A stretch of 64,000 nt of DNA from Ailurus styani. Lineage: Eukaryota > Chordata > Mammalia > Carnivora > Ailuridae. The stretch's first letter is position 1; the number at the start of each line of letters is the position of its first letter. Position numbers and translations under genes: made by a program. Below are positions 10,471-20,598 of this stretch, piece after piece. The notes under the pieces were generated by a model that saw nothing but the letters and a program-made list of their open reading frames with translations, was not told the origin of the DNA and ran no database searches. The DNA lies in NCBI GenBank assembly GCA_002007465.1, contig LNAC01000164.1, positions 1,830,262 through 1,894,261 of the forward strand, written 5' to 3'.

Positions 10471-11084
10471 AAGGCAAAAATAATTTCAAGGAATCCCAAA
10501 AAAATAACAGTTCTATTTTAAGTAGCTTTTGATTGAAGACATACGTGATGAAAATTTGGCCATGGTGAGAAGTTAGAAGGTCCTCTCAAACATTTTTTTT
10601 CGAGCCTGATGGAAAATGCACAAGGTACCGAAGGGAATGGTCCTTGCTCTCTGCGCCTCGGTCACTCAGTGTCCTTCCCAGAGCCAAATGTTTCAATTTC
10701 TGCTGTTTCCTTTCAAAGGTGATCTATGCTTTACAAATACTTGCATATTTATCGCTTAAAAAAAGACAGAATGATAGCAGATCTTTCCACTGTTCTTCAT
10801 ACTTAACAATGTCTTGTTTTACTTTAAATGGGATATGTGGAAAAAAAGAGAGAAGAATGGGTACTTTTATTCATCACAGTGGCATCTACTATTGAAAAGT
10901 TAGACTGTATGTATTAATACACGGAAAGTCCAAGCACATATCAAATACACACCGCCTAGAGAGTCTCAGCTCTAAGACTGGGAACCAGTGGTATAAGAAA
11001 GTTATCAATGATATTCAATATTAATCTTAGCCCCTACCCTGTATCAGGCATTGTTCCAAGCACTTTACACTTGTTGTCTCACAT
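10471..11084. other. unique intergenic sequence
   Basis: AT-rich, with no gene or clear repeat. A MIR-like scrap ('gtatcaggcattgttccaag') is possible at 11040-11085. Confidence 0.45.
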
Positions 11085-11400
11085 AATCCACATCTTCCAA
11101 TTCCTTCTCTTTCAGCTTAAATGTTATCTCCTTAGAGAAGCTTTCTATGATCCAAGTATACCTGCCCTCTCCCCTTTCCATTATTCTCTATCATTTCATC
11201 CTGTTTCTTTCCTTCAGGAGATGAACCACTCTACGTAATTAGTTACCTATCTATCTGCTTGTTTACTGTTGTCGTCCCAAGAGTACGTGCTGTACGAGCA
11301 AGGACAGAATCAGCAGGACTCCCTGCAGTATATCCAGTGGCCAGTACCGTGTCTCAGTGCTTGGCACAGAGGGGCCATTCGTTGGATATTTATTAAGATT
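11085..11400 (+). mobile_element. L2 LINE 3' end
   Basis: 'ttcagcttaaatgttatctc', then 'cagtgcttggcacagagggg' and 'attcgttggatatttattaa' reproduce the L2 3' end in order. Confidence 0.7.
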
Positions 11401-11404
11401 ATTA

Positions 11405-11590
11405 TAAATACTTATTAAAAACCAGCTTGATGAGATAGACCCCATTATTATCTCTGTTATACAAATGAGGAAACCAAGGCCCAGAGAGAAAAACAAGCTA
11501 ATTCCAAAGTCAGTAAATTACAAAATTGGTTTGAAACCCGGCTCTGCTTGACCCCAGAGCCCAAGCTCTTTACCACTATTCTGTTGTCAG
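11405..11590 (+). mobile_element. MIR SINE
   Basis: 'caaatgaggaaaccaaggcc' followed by 'cagagcccaagctctttacc' is the classic MIR core and 3' part. Confidence 0.75.
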
Positions 11591-11859
11591 AAATGGAAGA
11601 CTGAGGAGTATAGTCCTGGCTGCGTGTGATCTTGAGTAAGTCCCTTCTCCTCCCTAGGACTGTTGGCTCCATTGGAAAAAGAGAGAGTGAAGTTAGCAAT
11701 ATTCTTCACAATGGTGTTCTGTGATGTAGGAGATTGTGATCAATGAAAACGTAAAGGGGGACACTGAAGGGGCCAACGAGATTGGCCTGATGCCCGTAAG
11801 AGACATAGATGACTTTTGATTCTTTTCTTTCTTTCCTCATTTCCTCACAGAAGACTTGT

Positions 11860-12990
11860 TGATCTTTATTCTATGCCAGCCACTGTCGGACACTGCCTTT
11901 GGATAGGACTCCAAAGATTAATAGGACATGGTCCCTGCCGTTAAGGGGCCTGGCCTCATGGGTCTAATGCAGACCCACTAACAGCTGCTTTAAAGATTTT
12001 TTTTTTTTTTATTCATTTGACACAGAGAGAGAGATTACAAGTAGGCAGAGAGGCAGGCAGAGAGAGAGGAGAGAGGAGGAAGCAGGCTCCCTGCTGAGCA
12101 GAGAGCCCGACGCGGGCCTCGACCCCAGGACCCTGGGATCATGACCTGAGCCGAAGGCAGCGGCTTTAACCCACTGAGCCACCCAGGCGCCCTAACAGCT
12201 GCTTTAGGTCAGTGCCATAATAGTAACATGTAGGAGGCACATGGTTACATGGAAGAGGAAGGGATTAATTCCACCATGTTATACGCACAGTGCTCGTGCT
12301 CAGAATGGAGGTGGATGTAATGAAGGGAGGGATGAGGTATGACGCTGAGCTGGGCCTTGGGGAAACCAGTTTTCCAGATGGACAAGGCTAAGGTGAGGTT
12401 TCTGGACACAGGAGACATGATAGACAGAAACACAGGCACATTGTGCTGGATTCCTAGGTAGGGGGTTGGCTCCCACAGTGTGGAGCTGGTTAGGTAGAGG
12501 GAGCCCAGGAAGAGTGAGGCTGAAGAGTCTGGACTTGACGCCTAAGAGCAGTGGCATGGCCAACTCTTATTGACATTTTATTTTTAGCAGGATGACTCTG
12601 ACTGTGGTAGGACAGGAGGAGGCTGATGAGGTCAACAGTGGGGAAACTAGTTAGGAGGCTTTGCAGTGGTCCAGGTGAGAGATGATGAGCGCTCGGAACC
12701 TAAGGCATTCACAGGAGGGGCGGAGAGGAGCTAGATACATTGGAGATTTTTTTAAAAGGTAGAACAGAAGGACTTGGTGATTGACTGGATGGGGCATAAT
12801 AAGAGGAGACTAAGGGACCTACTGGAATGGATCAGGCGGCCAAGTACAAAATGCTGCCATTAACAGTTATAGGGAATTTGGAGTGGGGTGGGAAAGTAAT
12901 GCTGTTGGCTTTGGATTTATTAAGTTTGAGGTGGCTCTTGGACAGCCAGCAGGAAAGGTCTAGCTGTGTCCTTCCTTTCCAGAATAGCAG
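11860..12990 (-). mobile_element. L2 LINE (reverse), interrupted by SINEC
   Basis: 'atgccagccactgtcggaca', 'ggacatggtccctgccgtta', then after the SINEC 'gcagtggtccaggtgagaga', 'cagaaggacttggtgattga' and 'tattaagtttgaggtggctc' follow the reverse complement of L2 in order. The open frame on the minus strand at 12832-13407 partly reads this decayed LINE. Confidence 0.7.
11993..12191 (-). mobile_element. SINEC, young, with 15-bp TSD
   Basis: Full-length reverse SINEC flanked by ctaacagctgcttta at 11978-11992 and 12192-12206. It is inserted in the L2 fragment. Confidence 0.95.
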
Positions 12991-13639
12991 TCCAAGCCTG
13001 AGCCAGACATCCCTGGGCCCATTTCCTGCAGGGCCTAGGCAGGGATAAAATTCTCCAAGACCTGAGTGGAATCGCTGAGTTCCACATCCTTCAAGGATAT
13101 AAGCTGGGAACCGAAAACTCCCTAGATCCTTATCGATAGGAGGAGAATGGATTGTGGATTTGATTTTTAAAATCAGACGTTGGCTCCAGTGGATCAAGCT
13201 CTCCTGTCCCTTGCGAGGACCAGACTTTTTAAAAAAAGAAACCATTTCCTCTGGAGCGGCTTTTCCAGCTGGCTCCCAAGAACCCCCTCTTGCTTTAGGG
13301 AACAGCTTTTCAAAAGAAGGCGAGGTTGTACGGCGTGTAGCCTGGTCCAGCCTGGCCCCTGCTGAAAGCCCAGAGTCTTGGGCACTGGACCCTCGCCCAG
13401 CCACCACCCCTAGGCGTCCTCAGTGCCGAGAGAAGACTGCCCGGGAGCCCGAACTCTTTCCAAAATGACGCGCCTGGAACCCTTCTCCACCTCAGCTCGA
13501 ATCCCTAGAGCTCACTAGATGGTGGCAGGGCCGAACACGTGGGCTCCATTAGGGGCCGGCCTCTAGGGTCCTCCGGGGAAGGGAAGGGGACAACCTAGGA
13601 GGCGGAAGGCTGGCAGGCCACCCCGAGCGTGGCAATCTC
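12991..13639. promoter_or_regulatory. NRG2 proximal 5' flank, repeat-free
   Basis: Sequence without recognisable repeats, rising in GC toward the CpG island. Its distance of 0.5-1.2 kb from the NRG2 ATG makes it candidate promoter-proximal DNA. No specific element can be assigned with confidence. Confidence 0.4.
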
Positions 13640-13730
13640 CCCGGCTGCTCCAGCCCCTGGCCAAAGGCAGGGGCACGCCCTGTGTCCCACTCCCACGTTC
13701 ATAGGACGGCGCCAGGATCCCTTTTCCCTA

Positions 13731-13740
13731 CTCCGCCCCC
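13731..13740 (-). promoter_or_regulatory. GC box (Sp1/KLF-type site)
   Basis: CTCCGCCCCC, the complement of GGGGGCGGAG, lies about 440 bases before the NRG2 ATG inside the CpG island. Such sites commonly bind Sp1-family factors. Occupancy is not shown. Confidence 0.45.
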
Positions 13741-13919
13741 TCCTCCCGCACTGTCCCGCGGTCCTGCCCATAAATCAATCGCAGGAGCAAAGGTAGCCGG
13801 GTTCCTCCCGCGCCCCTGCGGGCCGCGACACCGGGCGCTAAAGCAGTGCAGTCCCGAGCTTCCCCTGCAGAAGCTGCGCTCCTACTCGGTCCGGGGGTAG
13901 AGGGGGCGCGAGAGAGCAA

Positions 13920-13930
13920 GTGGGCGGGCG
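13920..13930 (+). promoter_or_regulatory. GC box (Sp1/KLF-type site)
   Basis: GTGGGCGGGCG matches the Sp1/KLF GC-box core, about 245 bases before the NRG2 ATG. Prediction by motif only. Confidence 0.45.
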
Positions 13931-14160
13931 TCCTATTCTCCGCATCCTCCTCCCGGTCCTGGCGCGCAGGGTGGGAGCGCCGCGCCGCTCCGCGCTGCGC
14001 ATCGCGGCCGGCTCGCTGCCTGCCCCCTGCCCTCGCTGGGCCGCCTCCCCCGGCTGCCGGTGGAGGGCTACGAGGCGCTAACGTTACGCTGTTTCCGGTT
14101 TTCCAGCGGGCTCTGTTTCCCCTCCCAAGGCGGCGGCGGCGGAGCGGCGGAGCCCCCCAA

Positions 14161-14580
14161 ATGGCCTGGCCAGATGCGGCAGGTTTGCTGCTCAGCGCTG
14201 CCGCCGCCGCCACTGGAGAAGGCTCGGTGCAGCAGCTACAGCGACAGCAGCAGCAGCAGCGGCAGCAGGAGCAGCAGCAGCGGCAGCGGCAGCAGCAGCA
14301 GCGAGAGGAGCAGCAGCAGCAGCGGCGGCGGCAGCAGCGAGAGCAGCAGCAGCAGGAGCGGCGGCAGCAGCAGCGGCGGCAGCAGCAGCAGCAGCATCTC
14401 CTCCCGTCCCGCTGCGCCCCCAGAGCCGCGGCCGCCGCAACAGCCGCAGCCCCGCAGCCCCGCAGCCCGGAGAGCCGCCGCCCGCTCTCGAGCCGCAGCC
14501 GCCGGCGGCATGAGGCGCGACCCGGCCCCCGGCTTCTCCATGCTGCTCTTCGGTGTGTCGCTCGCCTGCTACTCGCCTAG
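14161..14580 (+). other. overlapping upstream ORF (139 codons, Gln/Arg-rich) in NRG2 exon 1
   Basis: An ATG 13 bases before the NRG2 ATG, in another frame, opens a 139-codon frame ending at TAG 14578-14580. Its start has G at +4 and C at -3, no worse than the NRG2 start context. It begins MAWPDAAGLLL and then reads the AGC repeat as Gln/Arg/Glu (about residues 23-79). Because it terminates beyond the second in-frame NRG2 Met (14510), ribosomes using it would bypass both NRG2 starts. Whether it is translated is unknown. Confidence 0.35.
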
Positions 14581-14933
14581 CCTCAAGTCGGTGCAGGATC
14601 AGGCGTACAAGGCACCGGTGGTGGTGGAGGGCAAGGTACAGGGGCTGGCCCCGGCCGGCGGCTCCAGCTCCAACAGCACCCGCGAGCCTCCCGCCTCGAG
14701 TCGGGTGGCGCTGGTGAAGGTGCTGGACAAGTGGCCGCTCCGGAGCGGGGGGCTGCAGCGCGAGCAGGTGATCAGCGTGGGCTCCTGCGCGCCGCTCGAG
14801 AGGAACCAGCGCTACATCTTTTTCCTGGAGCCCACGGAGCAGCCCTTAGTCTTTAAGACGGCCTTTGCCCCCATCGACACCAACGGCAAAAACCTCAAGA
14901 AAGAGGTGGGCAAGATCCTGTGCACTGACTGCG
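14174..14933 (+). CDS. NRG2: neuregulin 2, first coding exon (N-terminal 253 residues)
   Basis: Neuregulin 2 is a membrane-anchored EGF-family growth factor whose shed ectodomain activates ErbB3/ErbB4 receptors. Exon 1 starts MRQVCCSALPPPP. It then has a Ser/Gly tract (residues 19-78), a Pro/Gln/Arg/Ala-rich stretch (79-112), a second Met at 113 (MRRDPAPG) and a hydrophobic segment (FSMLLFGVSLACY, 121-133). Further on are an N-glycosylation sequon N167-S-T and the conserved block LEPTEQPLVFKTAFAP, ending C250-T-D-C253. One base of codon 254 precedes the donor GTGAGT at 14934, so the exon is phase 1. The Ig-like, EGF, transmembrane and cytoplasmic parts lie in later exons outside the window. 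The ATG at 14174 was chosen because it is the first ATG in this frame; the frame stays open back to 14060, but with no earlier ATG. Identity is by recognition of the NRG2 N-terminus, which is near-identical to my memory of the mammalian protein except in the Ser tract. Confidence 0.95.
14230..14396 (+). repeat. NRG2: interrupted (AGC/GGC)n triplet repeat in coding sequence
   Basis: AGC units, interrupted by GGC, AGG, GAG and GAA, encode the Ser/Gly/Arg/Glu tract of NRG2. The longest uninterrupted AGC runs are only about five units, so the tract looks interrupted and stable rather than expanded. Confidence 0.95.
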
Positions 14934-14939
14934 GTGAGT
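14934..14939 (+). other. NRG2: NRG2 intron 1 splice donor (GTGAGT)
   Basis: The sequence TGC G|GTGAGT directly follows the conserved C-T-D-C codons. The position and phase agree with the known NRG2 exon 1/2 junction, where the next codon is Ala (GCx). Confidence 0.93.
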
Positions 14940-14963
14940 CGCCCCCTCCCTCTGCTGAAAAAA

Positions 14964-15062
14964 GGGGGGAGGGGCGAGGTGGTGGAGAATGGGGGTGGGG
15001 CGGGGAGGTGCTGCAGGTGCCCAGGCCTGGCAGCGCCCGGCGGCTGGGGGTGGGGCCGCCCC
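14964..15062 (+). promoter_or_regulatory. NRG2: G-quadruplex-prone G-rich start of intron 1
   Basis: Successive G runs (14964-14969, 14971-14974, 14991-14995, 14997-15000, 15002-15005, then 15047-15055) lie on the coding strand just 30-120 bases after the donor. Four or more closely spaced runs of at least four G fit the quadruplex pattern. G-rich first-intron starts are common at CpG-island promoters. Confidence 0.6.
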
Positions 15063-15110
15063 TGGGCAGGGCACCTGGCACGGGTGGGTGAGGGCGTGGG
15101 GGTTGGGGAG

Positions 15111-18100
15111 AAGAAGGATCAGGCTCAAAGTGTGCCAGGGGTGGGGGGCGGGGGAAGGCGCTGGCCTGTGCCAGCAGCGATCTGCGGCTGATGTATGGCA
15201 TGTGGAGCTGGAAAGCTGCCATCATAGCCCAGTAGCGGCAGGAAAAACGGCGAAGTCCGGGTGGGGCCGGCCCGAGGCTCGGTGAGTCAGGAGTGACCCT
15301 CGGAGGCCTTGCCCGCTCTGCTCCCATGCGCCTGCCTCGCTCCGGGTGGCCAGGGGCTGCAGGAGCAACTGGGCAGACTCCCAGGTCGTGAAGGCCTGCG
15401 CTTACAAGTTCTCCTAGGGAATGACGGCCCCCGCCCCCTCCTTCCTCTCCTGGGCTCCGGGTTCTGCTCATCGCCACCGCTGGCGCAGGCAGAGTTGGAC
15501 TTTTTCTGCTACTGTTTTCTGTCCTCCGTGTGGCTCGGGGTGTTTTTTACAGCGTGCTTGCCTGTCTTTGCTAAGCGGGTAGCCCAGCCTTCTCTTACCC
15601 TCCAGGACCCGGGAGCCGACTCCTCTTTTGGCCGTTTCTGGGAGATTTGACTAGGTCTGTTGATGGGGATGATGGTGAAATAGAGTAACTTACTCCTGCT
15701 GAATGCCGTTAAGTTCAGCAGGCTCTGACATCTTACTGGCAGGATGTGTGGACTGCATCTCCCGTCTTCATGATGTTGGGCGGCTGCACAGGAATGCAGG
15801 TGCTCAGAAATGGAACACTGAAGTCTGTTGATCTCTGTAGCCGGGAGTGGAGGTCTCCCATGTCCAAAGTCAAAGAAATACCAGCTTAAGAGCTTTTGCT
15901 TCTCCTCCCTGAACCCCAGCACTTACTTCCCAGTGAGATATTTCAAACCAAATTGTCCCCATACTGGAGTATTTGGTGCTGGCTGGCCTCGTGCTTATTC
16001 CTGTTGGGGCTGCCTTTTGTCCTGGCTCAGGCTGAACTGGGTGCTTGCTGTGTGACTCTGGGCTGTGTAAGCACTGAATTATGATAGATGTCCCGGACGT
16101 CATTGAAGTTGGCATGTTTACCGGTTTACCAATCGGTTCTAGATAGGTTTTGGGAAGCAAAGAATGTGGAACAGCTCATGGGAAGTTTTGCTGCCCTCAC
16201 CTCTTTAGATCAATGCCTTTTTGCCTTTTGGAAGCCTCCCTCCTCTTTCCCCCTCCCCCACCCCTGTCCTTCAAGAGACAAAATTTTAATTTTGTAGTGG
16301 TGGTAGCGTATCTATGCATTATGTTCAACTGTGGCCACTTTAATCAGAAGAATCTTGAAGTATCTTAATGAGGAGGGAGAAACTTGGGTGGTAACAGGGA
16401 TTTCTCTCTCTTACATTGTTCTGAGGAATACTGTTGACTGCTCCTTAATGTTGGTTTTATGCTCTTCACTGTTTTATGATCACAAGTCTAGACCGGTTAA
16501 GATTTTCTAATTTTTTATTCTGTTAAGTATTTTAGTGAGATCCCGTGGGGAGCTGTGGAACTGTATTGTGCAGTGGGAAATAGATAGTAAAAACATGTAT
16601 TGAACCTTGTCCAAGGACAGCTTCTGTTTTGGTTCGCGGTGAGTTGCTCCTGCATATGCACAGTGCACATTGCCACATAATGCCTGGTCTGGTCCACTGC
16701 GAGCCGATCCGCTGGTCTTTGTCAGATAATCCCCTGTCTTCCTCCGCCTACTTTCCCCCTTCCCTCCTTTGCAATTTATACCTTGTTTGTCTTGGTGAGA
16801 GTTGAAGAGTTGAATGTGAAGATCATGAGAGATGTGGAGGTCAGCAATATTGTCTGCTTTCAGGTATGATCACCTCGTTTGATGGAAGTAGCATGTGCAG
16901 GTCTAGTTCTCAGAAAGTGCCGCAATCCCTGCTGAAGAGAAGGCCCTCCCACACTGCAAATTGTCAAGAGGCAGGACCGAGTATGGAAGTAAACACTTCA
17001 GAATGCAAACAATTTGGCTTTGAGTTGATGGCATCTAAGTATGTGTCAGTTGCAGGGGGAGCTTTATAAGGGGATTCGAAATTAAAGGGCATATTTGTGA
17101 AAGGAAACTTGTGGAACTGGGGATTATATGCCGAAAGAACGTAAACTGCATTTTCTTATTTTCTACCATGGGGTTAAGGAAAACATGTCCTGGTGATGGT
17201 ATATTAAATAAGGAAACAAAATCATCCTAACTAACCACAACACCTTCCTTGTGCTCAGCAGGAAATAACTAACAAATTCATTTTCTGTTTTCTATCTCTA
17301 AAGAAAGCCCTCTGGGCCACAGGGTCATTGGGAACATTTTCTCCTTGGAGCAGATTTGCCAATTGCAAAATAGGGAAACTGGCACTCAGAAACTGTCATC
17401 ATGCCGGTTATATTGAGCAACTGTGGTTGAATTGTTACTTTGTTTAGCCAGTTTCAGCTCCGAATGTGTCTGGATTCAGAGAGCTGTGGTTCCTGGGGAG
17501 ATCAGCTAGAAAGGTGTGTTAGCCTGGGTTAGGACTTTGGGACAATGCATCCTATGGAGGGATACTGAGTTTAAAAGTTAGTACATGCCTCAGTAGCATC
17601 AATGAGGGGTCATGCTGGACCCTTTCTAGAAGGTCCTCACAAATGGCTAATTTCACTGCAACCGCATAATACTGATTTGAAGCCTGTGAAGTCTGGCTGG
17701 AATAACAGTATCTGTCAGAGGGGTATTTTTATAGATCTCATGTGTATCATTCATCCAAAATTACTACCTCTGGTGGTAAAGAGTTGAGTAAAATCTTTGC
17801 ATTTCTAAGAAGCTTGCATACAGGGAGGTGTTTTCTGTGCCTTCTGTGGAAAGGAGAGGAAAATGAGTTAGAAAGGAGTCTTAAGGATTAGCAACTCTGT
17901 ACAATGCTATAAAAGCATCCTGTTCTGCAAACAGTCCTGCATTTTTAACGATGCTTGCATGTATTTTGGTATAATCACACCCTATCTTGTTGCTTTCCTA
18001 TATATATGGTTTTAAGCTGTTTCCTTGTTGCATAGACACAGCAAATAGCGTAAGAAAAAAAAAGATCATTCTTCCTTTGGGGCTTTCTGATTTGCTGTTT

Positions 18101-18469
18101 TCTTCCAATGTTTAGTGTTCTTTGTCGTTAAAGACGGAAAAGGTGTATTCCTGGGGGCGGGGTGGGGGGGTGCACCTTTACATCCTTTAGGATAGTTTTT
18201 AATTAATTTGACAACCAGATTCACATATTAGAGGAAGGTGGTTCACAAAATTCAGCATAGCAAAAGCGACTGCATATTTTTAAAATGCTGTTTATTTAAA
18301 GAATCTTTTCTTCCCCAGCCAGCTGGGAACCCAGCTGTGCTGCAGCTTGAAGATGGGAAAGTGAAACTAGTCTAGAAACTGACCATTCCTAGTGGTGAGG
18401 ATGAGGCTTGGCTATAGATTTAGGGGTAGAATTACCATCATAATGTCATTAGTTCTCTTGGTGGCTGCT
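15111..18469 (+). other. NRG2: unique intron 1 sequence
   Basis: About 3.4 kb with almost no recognisable interspersed repeats, GC-rich at first and declining. The lack of insertions near the promoter is compatible with regulatory constraint. No exon-like block was identified. Confidence 0.5.
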
Positions 18470-18610
18470 TTCCTCAGCAGATTGCAATTCTTGGGGGCGG
18501 GAACCATATCTTTGAGGTCTTTTTCCTACCTCTTCAGCCACCACCCCCCCCATGTTGGCACTGTGCCTGGTGTATACAGGGATTCTCCTAAGTGTCTTTT
18601 GAATGGATGA
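18470..18610 (+). mobile_element. L2 LINE 3' end
   Basis: 'ttgcaattcttgggggcggg', 'ggcactgtgcctggtgtata' and 'cttttgaatggatgaa' follow the L2 3' terminus. Confidence 0.55.
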
Positions 18611-19084
18611 AGTCAAGTGAAGTTAAAAAGGCAAACCTCCCGATTAAGACTAAAACAATCTTAACTCTCCGATCTGTGACACCAAGTCTTCTTCTGAAAA
18701 GCTGAGTTTGATGATAGCCTTTACCTGTCGCTATGGGAACCTTTTTTCCAAAGGAGTCCTTATCAACTAGAGTACTTAACCACAATGTGCTTAATCATTA
18801 TGCTGATTAGTGTTAATGGGATTTGAGCAGCGGAGAATAAAGGTCCTGCTGGAGAAGACCCTTTTTTTTTTTTTGAGCGTAGATTACCACTCCCTCACCC
18901 TCAAAGCAAAAATAAACAAAAATAAGACAACTCTCTGTTTGAATTAACAAATATTTTGGGAGCTAGAGAGGGTGGTATATTAACTAGGTGACTGGCTTCT
19001 TGGTCCCAATCCTCTTTTCCATCTTTCATCATCTAGGACGTTTTCATTTTATTTCCTAATAGCAAATGCATCATTAGTTTTTTT
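18611..19084 (+). other. NRG2: unique intron 1 sequence
   Basis: No repeat or exon recognised. A poly-T run lies at about 18862-18874. Confidence 0.45.
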
Positions 19085-19250
19085 TTTCCTTTGTAAAACT
19101 GTATTTACTTTTTGAATGTGTAATATATTTATATGCCTCAATCCAGAAAGTGCATACGAATATATGGTCAAAAGTCTCCCTCTCACCCCTGTCCTTAGCT
19201 ACCCATCCCTAAGGCAATTGAAAAATAACATATTCTTGAAATGAGTATTT
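19085..19250. mobile_element. old L1 (L1M-like) fragment
   Basis: 'gtcaaaagtctccctctcac' followed by 'ccctgtccttagctacccat' resembles a stretch common in old mammalian L1 3' regions. Strand and limits uncertain. Confidence 0.4.
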
Positions 19251-19357
19251 CTCTAAAAGCAAAATATTTGTCAAAATAGTCTTGCGTTTTTCTCTTAACA
19301 GGTAGAGAATGTTAATTGTGCCAGTAAGTCAATTTTATGGTAACTTCTTCCCAAGCA

Positions 19358-19427
19358 ATATATATATGTATATATTTGTATCTGTATGTGTATATTTGTA
19401 TCTATCTCTATATATGTATATATTTGA
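19358..19427. repeat. AT-rich (TATATG/TGTATC) simple repeat
   Basis: Alternating tatata/tgtatc units form an imperfect low-complexity stretch that could vary in length. Confidence 0.85.
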
Positions 19428-19748
19428 CCTAACCCAAGATCTTAATCGCTACCCTACCTCACAAATATAACCCTAGGGTCAGGAATGAGAATACCAAGGT
19501 ATTTTTCAGGTGCTTTCCAATTAAGAAGTTTTCTGTGACAGGGATTTTGTGAGGAGTCTTCACTGGGATGCTCAGGGGAGATTGGGGATTTGTCCCCGAG
19601 CTTTAGGGCCGCAGCTCTGCCCAAACTGCAGTTCTTACTGTTTCACCCTCTCGATAACCTCAAGACAGAATCCATGTGGAAAATCACATGATTCCATATG
19701 TGCAGAGAGAAAACCCCACAGTGCGTGATTGCTTTGATTTTCGTTTAG

Positions 19749-19825
19749 AAGTCAAGCCAAAGACTCCAGTTTCTGATGAAGAGTTTGATTTTGACCGTAT
19801 TCCTATACAGCTGGTACAATTCTAG
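19749..19825 (+). other. weak candidate alternative terminal exon in intron 1
   Basis: A pyrimidine-rich tract ends in 'ttttcgtttag' at 19748. If spliced from exon 1 (phase 1) the joined frame reads E-V-K-P-K-T-P-V-S-D-E-E-F-D-F-D and stops at TAG 19823-19825. The short acidic frame matches no protein I recognise. A 25-codon frame with matching phase can easily arise by chance. Confidence 0.15.
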
Positions 19826-20365
19826 GGGGAATTATCCACTTGAATACTGCTTTGAAGTACGTTTAAGGTAACGGATTTGAACGCAGTGTAAAAATTTCAG
19901 AGTGTCAGGGAATTGCCACTTGAATACTGAGGAAAAAAAGCAACAGCGGAAAGTTTTAACCCTCTATATCCTGGTGGCTTAGTGGCATCTGGCAATTTTG
20001 CACATTGATTTGGAAAAGGAATGACAGTATCAGTGAAGTGTTCCCTGTGTCGTCTTCAACAACTGCTTCTGGGGTCTTTCTTTTGAAGGTCTGAAGGGGT
20101 GGTAGTTTAATTTGAGCCAAAGGTAAAAGAAATTTCTCCCCAGATTTTGAGTTTGGCTGCATGCATATGATATGGGGATTTTTGTCTTACTTGTTTCTAG
20201 TAATTAACCCTCCTTTTCCACTCACTTATTGGAATTAGCATATAGAAATAAAATCAGTTAATGAATTTCAAGAGATGTTATAGGGAACGCTTTAGAAAAC
20301 TGGAAAGGTAGATGAATTGGCTGGTGGAAGTGCTGAATTGTGACAGGTTTGGTGAAATTAGACTA
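19826..20365 (+). other. NRG2: unique intron 1 sequence with a local duplication
   Basis: A roughly 22-base unit containing 'ccacttgaatactg' occurs near 19828-19849 and again near 19908-19929. No other structure was seen. Confidence 0.5.
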
Positions 20366-20598
20366 CTTTTTAAATTTTTATTTATTTATTTAATTGACAG
20401 AGCCAGTTGGGGGGAGTAGAAAGAGAGAAAGAGAGAGAAAACAAGCAGGGGGAGATGCAGAGGGAGAGGGAGAAGCAGATTCCCTGCTGAGCCGGAGCCG
20501 GATGTGGGGCTCCATGTGGGACTTGATCCCAGCACACCGGAATCATGACCTGAGCTGAAGGCAGATGCCTAACCGACTGAGCCACCCAGGCGCGCCCC
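20366..20598 (-). mobile_element. SINEC, older type
   Basis: Reverse SINEC with 'atttatttatttaattgaca', 'ggatgtggggctccatgtgg' (an internal extra segment) and 'gagccacccaggcgcgcccc'. No clean target duplication was found. Confidence 0.88.

Larger units (their letters stand above)
13640..15110 (+). promoter_or_regulatory. NRG2: CpG island spanning NRG2 promoter, 5' UTR and exon 1
   Basis: CpG dinucleotides are dense and GC is high from about 13640 through exon 1 into the start of intron 1, in contrast to the AT-richer flanks. This is the usual TATA-less CpG-island promoter architecture. The transcription start cannot be placed from sequence alone. An AT-rich 'cccataaatcaatc' at about 13768-13780 is the only TATA-like patch. 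Confidence 0.85.

Noticed and set aside
12832..13407. 191-codon minus-strand ORF upstream of the CpG island
   Set aside because: It begins in decayed L2 sequence and has no family resemblance.
14060..14173. Longer NRG2 frame starting at 14060
   Set aside because: 14060 is GTG, not ATG. The first ATG in this frame is 14174 and matches the known NRG2 N-terminus.
14192..14541. Poly-Ala and poly-Leu open frames on the minus strand
   Set aside because: They are shadows of the AGC repeat in NRG2 exon 1, with no independent support.
14812..15477. 221-codon minus-strand ORF across the exon 1/intron 1 boundary
   Set aside because: It is GC-rich antisense sequence with few stops. It overlaps exon 1 and has no recognisable domain.
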